Positions 23,066 through 33,289 of a DNA stretch of 64,000 nucleotides are shown here, in pieces. The translations under genes and the position numbers were made by a program. The stretch lies in NCBI GenBank assembly GCA_030762895.1, contig CM061070.1:50018831-50082830 (forward strand), given 5' to 3'. The notes under the pieces were generated by a model, which saw nothing but the letters and a program-made list of their open reading frames with translations, did no database searches and was not told where the DNA came from. This DNA comes from Sophora flavescens. Its lineage: Eukaryota > Streptophyta > Magnoliopsida > Fabales > Fabaceae. Position 1 is the first letter of the stretch, and each line of letters begins with the position of its first letter.

Positions 23066-24380
23066 ATACAGGAGGCAGGGCCAGAAGTTAAAAAAAATTA
23101 AACGCCATATTGTGTGGAGGAAAGCCCGCGAGAACAAGGTGGGTGTAATTGACAACAAAAATACGCAGAACGTGTGGAATAAATGTGTAAGTAGACTAAC
23201 GTTTACATTTTCATTTGTTATTTTCTTATGACAATATATAATAATGTTAACATTTGCATTTCACCAATAAATATGTGTCAGGAGGAACTGTCACAGTCTG
23301 CAATAGAGGAAGAGATACAAGATTTTAGTCGCCAGGATATTCTTGCTAAAGCCCTAGGTGTGCCAAAGAACCCTGGTCGTGTTAGGGGTGTGGGTTTTGG
23401 CGTCTCTCAAAAAGACTACTTCCCACCTGAAGGTCGTGCAAAACATAACTGTGAAACGAAAAGGTGGAGACATTGGTGGCTCAACTCTCAGAAAGATTGA
23501 ACAATTTGGAAGATAAGCTGAAAAAAAAAGAAGGATGAGGAGAGGCAGGCTAATTTCACAGCCCCAGCAAGCATCAAAGATAGTTGCACTCTAGCATCTG
23601 CCATCAAGCTTCCAGAGGTAATGCATGCTGTTTTTTTTTTTACTAGTATTGCATTCGCAGTTAAATACATTCAATTGGATGACTTAATTCACAGCTTATT
23701 CATCTATCATTGAATTAGGGCGTCAACTCATGTCATCTATATTTATCAACCCCAAACCATCGTATGGTTGGTATGGGTAAAGTATATAATGAGCCGGGTG
23801 TTACACTGCACACCAGACCACTACCCCTTAACCATGTGAAAGTTGGAGTTGATGTTGCAACTGAGGGGGATGCGCCATTGCCGGTACCTATCGATGATGC
23901 AAATGTAATGACAATAAGAGATGCAATAGGTACTTATGTGGCATGGCCAATTGATCTCGTGGTTGTAATTAATATGGTATGTAATTGCATTTTTCCACCT
24001 TTTCATATCGGCGTATATTTATTACATTAGTTGATCACTAACTGGCATATTGAAATGCAAAATTTCCAGGCACCTGCAAAATCTAAAGGCAAGGGCAGAG
24101 TGTCTGAACATACAAAGGAGTCAATTACAACCCCGGAAAATAAAGGAGGCAACTCTGAGGCCAACCCTCCTACAGCTGGTTCAACTAACATTTCTCTGGA
24201 ATATTTCAATTTTCTTAAAATACATGAACGAAAGAATATGAAAAATGATGACCCATTGGACATAGAGATAGAACAAAATATTTTTGGTGATCATATCATT
24301 GATAGAATTAATGCTGAAAATATCAGAGAAATTGTAAATCATGAATGGGTATCTGCCTCCGTTATTTCCGTATATATCAG
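23066..24380 (+). pseudogene. CACTA TNPA-like (Transposase_24 / DUF8039) gene part
   Basis: Exon-like blocks: 23066-23186 (HIVWRKARENK, the conserved W.KAR..K motif), 23282-23620 (EIQDFSRQDILAKALG and PGRVRGVGFGVSQKDYFP, the Ptta/En/Spm domain), 23719-23976 (PLPVPIDDANVMTIRDAIG and YVAWPIDL, a DUF8039-type block) and 24070-24380 (linker rich in Lys, Glu and Asn). Donor gtaagt at 23187 and acceptors tcag and ccag agree with this. By family the protein binds subterminal repeats. A frameshift near 23460 and another in the A-run near 23530 break the frame. The same gene continues into the Ulp1 domain downstream. Confidence 0.75.
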
Positions 24381-24476
24381 GTACTAAATCAGGCTTAAAG
24401 TGTACAATATTTTTTTAGTCTTTCCATTTAAATATTGATGTCATTGGTGTAATCCATTTTTATATTTTAATTGAAG

Positions 24477-26141
24477 GTATTTGTATGAAGAATTTTTGCT
24501 TCCAAAGGAAAGAACGCGGAGGTTTCTGGTCCCCACACCAAACAGATACATACGACTTCTTCGGGAGGGATTCACAGACAACGTATATAGCTGACCGCTT
24601 TGCAACTACAGAAAGAGAATATCAGCCCTTGTTTCTAGCGTCGTGCAATGTTGGGTGAGTCACTTATCCTATAGGACTTAATTCACAATAATGAATTATA
24701 TAAAAGTTGAGGTGCTTAGGATTTGTTATCTCAACATTTTTGTAGGAATCATTGGGTGTTATGCGTGATAAAAATATTGTTGTAGAGATTATTTACTATC
24801 TGGATTCCTTGCATGTTGATCCTAGGAATCGCCCAGAATTAAAGAATCTGTTCAAAAAGTAAGCATGCTTTTATATTTCTGATTTTCTATGATTCTGTCG
24901 AATGGCTTCCATGGTAGATACCAAGGTTTACAAAACCGGACCGGTCATCGAACCGGTGAAGGCAGCGGTTCGAGGTTCAATGGTCCAACCGAGGTTGAAC
25001 CGTGGTTGAACCGGTTATAATTAAATAATATTATTTTAATTTTTAATATAATATTTATAACAATATTAAACAAAAAAACAACATAACAACTAAAATTATT
25101 AAGCACAATTTTTATTATTTTGAAATTAAACTAAATAAATATAAAGATATATGTTAAAATCATCTTCATAGGGAAAACCAACCCAAAATCTACAACCAGC
25201 CCACATATGTTAGAAAACAAAAGAATTGGGCTTTGACTAGGATGATTCAAATCCTTTTATACTATTTTTTTTCTTTTTTTTAAGAAAACCGGTTCAGACC
25301 GGTTCAGGCCGGTTCACTACCGGTTATGACCGGTTTTACCGGTTTTGAACCGGTTTTCCGGTTTTTGCATCGGTTCAATGCATGACCGATTTTTCCTACT
25401 GACCGGACCGGCCATGGTCCCGGTTCCCGGTCGGACCGGCCGATCCGGTCCGGTTTTCAAAACCCTGGTAGATACATGTTGCAAGTTGTCATGGTCCTAA
25501 TGTGCTTTTGATTTTTGACATTAGAATAACTGTGTTGAATTGGCATATACTGGGTTGTGGCTGTTGTGGTTCAAAATAAAAAAAAGCAACCGGAACCTTC
25601 ATTTTCTATTTAGATGTTACCATTGAGAATTTTTGTTGTAAAATCCATGCGTGTGTTTGTGATGATTGAAAATATGTTTCTTAATGAAGTCTGTTTGATT
25701 TTGTGATTAGTGCTTTGCAAGTTTATCGCGCACGTAGCGGAGCTAAGGTGCCTCGTTTAAAGGCAACCAACATTAAATGGATTCGGATAGAGGTATATTT
25801 GCAAAAACTTAATGAGCAATTAGTTTTAAAAAAACTATATTGATTTACTATTTTATTTTTTATAGTGCCCAAGACAACCCAACGATACAGATTGTGGGTA
25901 CTATGTCATGCGTTTCATGAAGGAAATTATCTTACAGAACCAAGTTAAAATACCAATGGCGGTATGTTGTTTACTTAGCTTTTAACTGTGACTGTTCAAA
26001 TGTTTTAGCAATTGTAACTTAATTTATTTAATTTTTATGTCGCAGTACTTCCCTGACTTCAAATGCTCCACATACTCCACTGCTCAACTATCTGAAGTCA
26101 AGGAAGATTGGTGTCGCTATATTGTTGAAAAGTTTATTTGA
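24477..26141 (+). pseudogene. CACTA Ulp1-like (C48) protease domain
   Basis: Exon-like blocks at 24477-24654, 24746-24858, 25711-25792, 25866-25961 and 26046-26141, most with gt/ag borders, encode the C-terminal cysteine-protease fold of the Ulp1/SENP family, which cleaves SUMO-type conjugates. Visible are NHWVLCVI (catalytic His), YYLDSLHVDP (Asp), and PRQPNDTDCGYYVM (oxyanion Gln and catalytic Cys). It ends YIVEKFI and a stop at 26139-26141. The His and Asp segments lie in different frames within one exon (shift near 24785), so the copy is dead. The intron between the second and third blocks holds the hAT MITE. Confidence 0.8.
24922..25467. mobile_element. hAT-type MITE nested in the CACTA element
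   Basis: 546 bp flanked by an exact 8-bp duplication, gtagatac (24914-24921 and 25468-25475). The termini are inverted: caaggtttacaaaaccgg at the left, and ccggttttcaaaaccctg at the right. The inner flanks are crowded with accggtt words, as in a widespread plant hAT MITE family. The AT-rich core encodes nothing. It lies in an intron of the Ulp1-like gene. Confidence 0.93.
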
Positions 26142-26689
26142 TTACGCTTGTTATATATGGTCTAAACTTTGTATTGTATATGGATGAAACAATTCTTGAT
26201 TCAAGATGGTTTAAATGGTACTCTCTACTTTTACGGAGGACTTGGGAACAATCTATCTTGGGTGTTACCTAGTTGTTTTTTGCCGTATGTGCTGTAAAAA
26301 ATTCTTGAAGTATTTTATGATTGAGAAGCTTCTTGGCTTGGTTAAATTATATTAACTGATATGTATGCAATTGGGTCAGACTTAGTAGCTAAAGCGTATG
26401 CAATTGGGTCACTTTCATCTATATTGAGTTTAGCATTTGATGATTTGAAGATTTGCTATATGCCTTTATTATTACGGGTTCAATATATTGATGGTGCTAC
26501 ACAGTTTTTTGGTGGAATACTTTCTATCAAAGTAGCTTGTTATATGCATATGGTTTGGTACAAGTAACTTAGGTGTCTAGGTTTTATTTGCTACCCATAA
26601 TTTGTATTATGCTTCATTTCTTTGTACACCTTCTGTTTTTTATAAACATCCAGGATGGAGGTAAAGTTAAGAAATAGGTAAACTAAAAA

Positions 26690-26940
26690 AAAAGGGAATA
26701 GACAGCGTTTGCTGAGAAAACGCTATCTAAAGGCAGACTTTAGATAGCGTTTGTTAATACAAACGCTATCTAAAGTCTGCCTTTAGATAGCGTTTACTAC
26801 CGGAAACGCTATCTAAGGTCATATTTTAATAGCACTTCTTAAATGCTATCTTTGCTAACTACTTTTAATAGTGGTGGCATAGATAGCGCTTAAAAACGCT
26901 ATTAAAAGGCATCCTGAAACGTTATCTAAAGTCATTTCTG
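26690..26940. repeat. CACTA right subterminal repeats
   Basis: At least eight copies of gatagcgtttn or its complement in alternating orientation, including a long palindrome at about 26735-26800 centred between two 'aaagtctgcctttagatagcg' type arms. They mirror the left end. Confidence 0.88.
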
Positions 26941-26948
26941 TTGTAGTG

Positions 26949-27299
26949 AAAATTCGCACTACCACTAATTAAGTTCGTTAGGGTTACCTTTTGAACTAAA
27001 TAGCAAAGCTGAACCACTTTCGTAATGATGCATGTTTTTCAAAACTCTTAAAAGACTCGTGCATTTCATATTGGTACAATATAACGGTACCTATCACTTA
27101 ATTTAACTTTACATAAGTACTATCTAACTCATTGTTCCATCTATACAATGAACATATTGATACATCTCCTTGTGAAAATTTGAATCACAATGGTTCGATT
27201 GAGAGTTGAGACCATTTATGATGAGTCTCCTGATCATGTCTCAAATTTCATTCCACAGATCTCAACTTTTATTGCAACTAATTCTGACTCTATCCTAAT
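26949..27299. other. Intergenic, possible L1 fragment start
   Basis: No clear gene. From about 27185 the sequence becomes less AT-rich and may belong to the L1 fragment that follows. Confidence 0.35.
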
Positions 27300-27705
27300 A
27301 ATACTCCAACTCTAGTGCACAATTCCAGGGCTACCTGTGATTTAGTAGTTAGTGGTAAGAATCTTGAGACTCCCCCTATGCATCCTAATATTGCTCATGA
27401 TATGAAGATACTTGCTAAGTTTTGGAGGAATAGGGATAAGCAGGATGATCTGGATAACGACTCTCCCTCAACAGAGCAGTTGAGATTGATAATTCTGCTG
27501 AAGTTGATTCTGATTTCATGGTAGTTATGTTTAGTTCTCAGAAGTATAATATGAGAAAAAATAGAAATGTAATGTTAGTCTTAAATGACTCTGTTTCCTT
27601 TGTATGAGTTTTGATTTATGTCCCCTTGATTTTATTTTTTGTTTTTATTTTTATTTTTATCAATCAATTATGATGACGTAGGATTACCTTGCTTAAAAAA
27701 AAAAA
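27300..27705 (+). mobile_element. Internally deleted L1 fragment
   Basis: One frame (27315-27524) contains HDMKILAKFWRN, parallel to VRIVSKFWSNG near the ORF1 C-terminus of the L1 at 14640. In a shifted frame DFMVVMFSSQKYNMRKN parallels the NFEVFLSKSQNKKLRKK tail. The fragment then passes straight to a T-rich 3' UTR and a poly(A) at 27695-27705, so all of ORF2 is missing. The two L1 copies are of related but different families. Confidence 0.6.
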
Positions 27706-28416
27706 CTGATTGTTCACATTACTCGTACTCTTTACCATAGTTTCAAACTCATTTTATTGTAAGCTTAAATGTAATTTATCAAATTTATATTATAAAATGT
27801 AATGGACCAACTATTGTTTTGCTACGCGGCCCACATGAGGAACATATAGTGTAATATGGCAACTTTCCACAGTATATTAGTGGAGGGAAAACTATCAATG
27901 GTGGTGTTTCTTGGAATGGGTTGCTTGAACAAGTGACTGAAAAAGTAAAAAGTAAAAAGGACCTCCCTAGTGCAATATGGAAAAGCTAAGCTAAGATGGG
28001 CAACAAACTTTTGCACGAGAATTAGATTCCACCTAACACAACAATCAAAAAAGAGTAAAACTTGATGGGCAAAGGATGGAAGAGTTATATGGCTAGGTCT
28101 GAAATCTATTGTCTAGGCATTAGTTGCATCCCTTTTTTAGGGTGGTGGTGTGACTGAAGATGGTAATCCTTAACTCACCCGATTCCAATAATGCAAGGAT
28201 GAACAGGAGATGCTATTGTGGACATCATGCAACCATTGGGAGCTCTGAGTCACAATCTGGCATATTAGAATTGGTTGTATTATTATTGCTAAACCAGATG
28301 TAGGTGGGGTTAGTTAAGTTCATCAAAGCTTAATTTTGTACTGTATTTAATTTTCTTAACCTTAGTTAACTAAGGTAGGAAAATTAACTCTGTTAGTTGT
28401 GGTTGAAATAGCTGGG
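27706..28416. other. Intergenic with dispersed repeat copy 2
   Basis: About 27792-28000 repeats the block at 20953-21040. The rest to 28416 shows no gene. Confidence 0.5.
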
Positions 28417-28596
28417 TGTTGGGTATGCTGGTAACAAAATGTAATTGGGGAAAACTTACTTTTCATTATTACTGATAGATGGCTTTATAAGCCTCTTTAC
28501 AATGGATAGTTTGGTTACAACCAACTCATAACTACTAACTGATTACAAACAGAAAATTCCAACTAACTAATAGAATTAACAAACTAATTCCTAACA
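28417..28596 (-). repeat. Copia 1 3' LTR
   Basis: 180 bp, paired with 36723-36899. It differs from the partner by scattered substitutions and a small indel (ctaactaatagaattaac against ctaacataattaac). Confidence 0.93.
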
Positions 28597-28633
28597 AATC
28601 CTCCCTTAAACTGAATTGTATATTACAATCAGT

Positions 28634-29266
28634 TTAATTATTTAATTTATACATTCCCAATCTGTCCCTAAGCCTTGAGAATGACTCCAATTTCAATGGC
28701 TTGGTCATGATATCAGCAACCTGCTCCTGAGTGTTACAATGCACCAGTTCAATTGTTCCATCTTTACAAAGATCTCGAAGGAAGTGGAATCTTACATCAA
28801 TATGCTTACTTATACCATGTAGAACAGGATTTTTTGACAGTTTAATTGTAAAACTATTGTCACAATAGATTGTAGTACAGTGATCCTGAGCATGGCCAAG
28901 CTTCTCCAGAATCCTTCTCAACCACACTCCTTGACAAGCACAAGAGGCAGCAGCTATAAACTCAGCTTCTGTGGTTGAGAGTTACAACTGGCTGCTTCTT
29001 TGAGGACCAAGAAACAGCTCCAGCTCCAAGTATGAACACATATCCTGAAGTACTCTTTCGATCTTCAATATCCCCAGCATAATCACTATCAGAAAATCCC
29101 AATAGATCTGTTGTTCCACCCCTCTGATACAAAACACCAAGCTCCACTGTTCCTTTCAGATATCGAAATATCCTTTTAGCAACCTGCAGGTGCATCTCTG
29201 TTGGCCTTTCCATGTATCTACTAATCAAGCATACTGCAAACATGAGATCAGGCCTTGTAGCAGTAA
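28634..29266 (-). pseudogene. Copia 1 RNase H and RT C-terminus
   Basis: This is the downstream part of copia 1 pol, cut off from its upstream part by the nested copia 2. It contains ATRPDLMF, RIFRYLKGT, LGFSDSDYAG (RNase H catalytic Asp), DRKSTSGYVF, WSSKKQPVV and, after a break near 28950, IYCDN, KHIDVRFHF and QVADIMTKPL. The reading frame breaks between the WSSKKQ block and the following TTEAE-type segment. It ends at 28634, 37 bp from the 3' LTR. Confidence 0.9.
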
Positions 29267-29271
29267 GATAC

Positions 29272-29535
29272 TAATACCGTATATTCCAATGGCTGTAATC
29301 AAGGCATAACCATCGGGATTATTCTCCATGGGTTATTCTCTTATTTATTGTAATTAGCTAATCAATTCAAGGATATTATTTATTGTAATTATCTAATCAA
29401 ATCAAGGTTATCAATGACAGATGTAAATGAGACATTATAGGCATTAGTTTAGGACACGTAAACCTCATGTAACTTCTATATATTTGGTGTCTGTTCAATG
29501 GAATGACACACATTCTTTCCACCATATTCTTGTTA
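29272..29535 (+). repeat. Copia 2 5' LTR
   Basis: Begins taataccgta and ends cttgtta. The duplication gatac lies outside and the primer site immediately inside, so both ends are fixed independently. Confidence 0.92.
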
Positions 29536-29547
29536 TGGTACCAGAGC
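29536..29547 (+). promoter_or_regulatory. Primer-binding site of copia 2
   Basis: tggtaccagagc, one base different from the usual tggtatcagagc that pairs with the 3' end of initiator methionine tRNA. It directly abuts the LTR end. Confidence 0.85.
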
Positions 29548-29593
29548 CATCACGGTGCTGGTGAGAACGTGTTGAAGCAAACACATTTTCCAT

Positions 29594-32500
29594 GGCAGAG
29601 ATGTCGGAAAAGACTGAAGCAGAGAAGAAAACTTATCTGGCGAAAAAGATCCCTTCACCAACTAATTCAAACAATGCACTGACCGGCTGAGTACTGAACA
29701 GTGGCAAGCACTAGTGGATTTTTTAAATAGCCAAAAAGGGAACATAAATGACAAGATGACAGGTAAACATAGTATGTGGATTGTTGACACAGGAGCTTCC
29801 AGCCACATGATTGGGAACTTGAAATTCTTGCATGGGCTGAGAGAAATAGCGGGATGTCCAGTTGGACTTCCAGTTGGAAAACAAGTGTTAGCCACTAAAG
29901 AAGGGACAGCAATACTTGATGGAGGATTGAAAATTGAGAATGTTCTTTATGTGCCAAAATTGAACTTCAATTTGATATCTATCTCTCAACTGATTGATGA
30001 AAAAAATTGTATTGTCCATTTCACTGATACCTTATGTGTTATGCAGGTCCGTGCTTCAAAGATGCTGATTGGAGCGGGTGAACGAAGAGATGGGCTTTGT
30101 TTTTTCAAAGGTATCTGAAGTGAGAAGGCACACAAGGCTAGTGGAATTTGTCAGTTTAATCTATGGCATCAACGCATGGGACATCCATCTTTGAGGACTA
30201 CTCAATTAGTTTCCAATATAAGGTGTGAAGAAAGTGAGTTGAAAAATAAAGCATGTGATGTATGTTTTCGAGCTAAACAAACCAGGGATGTTTTTCCTTT
30301 GAGTACTCATACTACTACTAGTAGTTTTGATTTAATTCATTGTGATCTGTGGGGACCTTATCAGACTCCCTCTTCTTGTGGTGCATCATACTTTTTGACA
30401 ATAATGGATGATTTTTCTCGTGCCATGTGGATTTATCTATTAGTTGATAAAAGGGAAGTGTCACGTACATTGATAAATTTCTTTGCCTTAGTAGAAAGAC
30501 AGTTTGATAAAAGGGTTAAGATGATGCGTAGTGATAACGGGACTGAATTTACATGTTTGAAAAATTATTTTCATGAACATGGAATTTGGTTTCAAACTTC
30601 TTGTCCTGGAACACCGCAACAGAATGGAAGAGTAGAAAGAAAACATAGGCACATTCTTAATGTTGCTCGTGCTCTACGTTTTCAAGGTAGCCTACCTATT
30701 TCCTTTTGGGGTGAGTGTGTCTTGACTGCTGGACATCTAATTAATCGTACACCTACTCCGGTGCTGCATGGAAAAACACCGTATGAGATGTTGCATGGGC
30801 AAGCTCCCTTACATAGTCGTTTGAAGGTTTTTGGATGTTTGTGTTACACACATAACATAGGAAAAACAAATGATAAGTTTTCCAGTCGAAGCCGGAAATG
30901 CGTTTTTGTTGGATACCCTAATGGTAAAAAGGGTTGGAAATTATTTGACTTAGATACACAACGTTATTTTGTGTCACGTGATGTTGATTTTTTTGAGACA
31001 AAATTTCCTTTTGCTCATACAATCAAGGAAAGGAACATTTCATCTGTGGATTCTCCTGTAGTGTTTCCCTTGTTGGTTGGTGACAATGATAGTAGGTCCC
31101 ATGATCAAATTGACACAGAAGAAGTAAGCCCAAACAATGGTGTTGATGTGGGTCCTACCGTAAGGGGGGGTACAAATGACTCAGACAATGAGGCAAGTGA
31201 ATATTCAACTCCAAATAATCCTTCTGTTGATCCTCCTACATTAGATTTGGTTGGTCACAACAATGTGGAGGAGTTGGGAAGAGGTCACCGCATTAGGATG
31301 CCTTCAGTCAAGTTGCGTGACTATGTGACTCACACTGTACAAAAGTTAAGCCCATCTCCCAGTTCGCCCTCTCCACAGCATATTTCAGGTGCGCCTTATC
31401 CCTTAATACATTATGTGAATTTTGACAAATTCTCTGTAAAGCATCGCAGTTTCATTGCTGCTCTCACTATGGAACATGAACCCGTCCATTTTTTTGAGGC
31501 AGTGAAAGATGCTAAGTGGAGACTTGCAATGCAACAAGAACTCGAAGCACTGGAAAGTAATGGGACCTGGACTCTGCAACCCTTGCCGGATGGGAAGAAA
31601 CCTCTTGGTTGTAAATGGGTGTATAAGATTAAGCACAACTCTGATGGCACCATCGAAAGATACAAGGCAAGGTTGGTCATTCTTGGGAATCATCAGGTAG
31701 AAGGGATTGACTATACCGAGACATTCGCTCCTGTTGTTAAAATGGTCACTGTTCGTCTTGTTCTTGCCATAGCAGTAGCAAAGAAGTGGGAAATTCATCA
31801 AATGGACGTCCATAATGCTTTCCTCCATGGTGATCTTCATGAAGATGTTTACATGAAGCTGCCCCCAGGATTTCGCACATCTCAACCAGGATTAGTTTGC
31901 AAGTTACGCAAATCGTTGTATGGCTTGAAGCAAGCCCCTCGATGTAGGTTTGCCAAACTATCATTTGCCTTGACGAATTTTGGGTTTCAACAATCATCCT
32001 CTGACCACTCACTCTTTACTCTTCTTAATCATGGAGTTCAAATAGTAGTTTTGATGTATGTGGATGATTTGATCGTGTGTGGGAACGACTCCACTACAAT
32101 TCAAAAATTTAAAGTATATCTCAGCAAGTGCTTTCACATGAAAGATTTGGGGACCCTGAAGTATTTTCTAGGTGTAGAAGTTGCAAGGAATCCAAGTGGG
32201 ATATTCTTATGCCAACATAAATATGCTTTGGACATAATTCAAGAAACGGGTTTACTTGGTGCCAAGCCCGTGTCCACACCTCTTGAGCAGAACCATCAAC
32301 TTAGTCTCGCTACTGGACGACTTCTTGATCAACCTGAACATTATCGACATCTAGTTGGTCGTCTCATCTATTTGTGTTTCACCAGACCAGAGCTATCTTA
32401 TTGTGTTCACCTCTTGTCACAATTCATGCAACAACCTCGCGAGGAACACTGGAATGCAGCTCTTCGAATTGTTAAATACCTAAAAGGAAGTCCTGGTCAA

Positions 32501-33012
32501 GGCATACTTCTTAGCAGTACGGCTAAACTTCAGCTGCATGGATGGTGCGATTCTGATTGGGCAGGCTGCCCTTTAACCCGACGCTCAACCACCGGCTGGT
32601 TTGTGTTCTTGGGTCACTCTCCTATCTCCTGGAAAACCAAAAAAAAAACACTGTTTCTCGTTCCTCAGCTGAAGCTGAATATCGCTCTATGGCTACCACC
32701 ACCTGCAAACTTAAGTGGCTTAAGAGTTTGCTTTCTGAACTTGGCATATTACATAAAGGTCCCATGTACCTTAATTGTGACAATCAAGCAGCTTTGCACA
32801 TAGCCCAAAATCCAGTTTTCCATGAACGCACGAAGCATATCGAAGTGGATTGTCACTTTATTCGCAATGAGGTACTTCAAGGTAATGTTCAGCCATCTTA
32901 TGTCCCTACATCCGAACAATTGGCAGACATTTTTACCAAAGCATTAGGAAGGCATCAATTTCAAACTTTGCTTGGCAAGCTGGGCATTCGTAATCCTCAC
33001 GCACCACCTTGA
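29594..33012 (+). pseudogene. Copia 2 polyprotein, gag-deleted
   Basis: From ATG 29594 only about 33 codons of leader remain before a stop; gag is missing. Protease follows (WIVDTGASSHM, near 29780). After an in-frame TGA at 30116 the same frame continues with the integrase zinc-binding region (LWHQRMGHPS, ACDVCFRAKQ) and catalytic core (HCDLWGPY, RSDNGTEF, GTPQQNGRVERKH). Reverse transcriptase has GCKWVYKIK, QMDVHNAFLHGDL, YGLKQAP and YVDDLIV. RNase H begins WCDSDWAGC. A frameshift in the A-run at 32640-32650 moves the end (SSAEAEYRS, CDNQAAL, LADIFTKAL) into another frame, stopping at 33012. All catalytic motifs look conserved. Confidence 0.92.
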
Positions 33013-33018
33013 GGGGGG

Positions 33019-33284
33019 TAATACCGTATATTCCAATGGCTGTATTCAAGGCATAACCATCGGGATTATTCTCCATGGGTTATTCTCTTATTTATTGTAA
33101 TTAGGTAATCAAATCAAGGATATTATTTATTGTAATTAGCTAATCAAATCAAGGATATCAATGACAGATGTAAATGAGACATTATAGGCATTAGTTTAGG
33201 ACACGTAAACCTCATGTAACATCTATATATTTGGTATCTATTCAATGGAATGACACACACATTCTTTCCACCATATTCTTGTTA
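33019..33284 (+). repeat. Copia 2 3' LTR
   Basis: 266 bp, preceded by the polypurine tract ttgagggggg (33009-33018) and followed by the gatac duplication. Confidence 0.92.
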
Positions 33285-33289
33285 GATAC

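Larger units (their letters stand above)
21325..26948 (+). mobile_element. CACTA (En/Spm) transposon, 5.6 kb
   Basis: It starts CACTACAACAGA (21325-21336) and ends TCTGTTGTAGTG (to 26948), perfect 12-bp terminal inverted repeats of CACTA type. AAA on both sides (21322-21324 and 26949-26951) fits the 3-bp duplication, although the flanks are A-rich. About 400 bp at the left end and 250 bp at the right are filled with direct and inverted copies of 'gatagcgttt', the expected subterminal binding sites. The interior carries a spliced TNPA-like/Ulp1 gene in plus orientation. No TNPD-type (Tnp2) transposase was found, so the copy is non-autonomous. A hAT MITE is nested at 24922-25467. Confidence 0.9.
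29272..33284 (+). mobile_element. Ty1/copia retrotransposon 2, plus strand, TA...TA LTRs
   Basis: LTRs at 29272-29535 (264 bp) and 33019-33284 (266 bp) are flanked by the 5-bp duplication gatac (29267-29271 and 33285-33289). Both LTRs begin TAATACCG and end CTTGTTA, so the termini are TA...TA, not TG...CA. A primer site tggtaccagagc abuts the 5' LTR and a G-rich polypurine tract abuts the 3' LTR. I count about eight substitutions and one 2-bp indel between the LTRs, roughly 3 percent. At 4.0 kb it is short for copia because gag is almost entirely missing. It interrupts copia 1 in pol. Confidence 0.93.
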
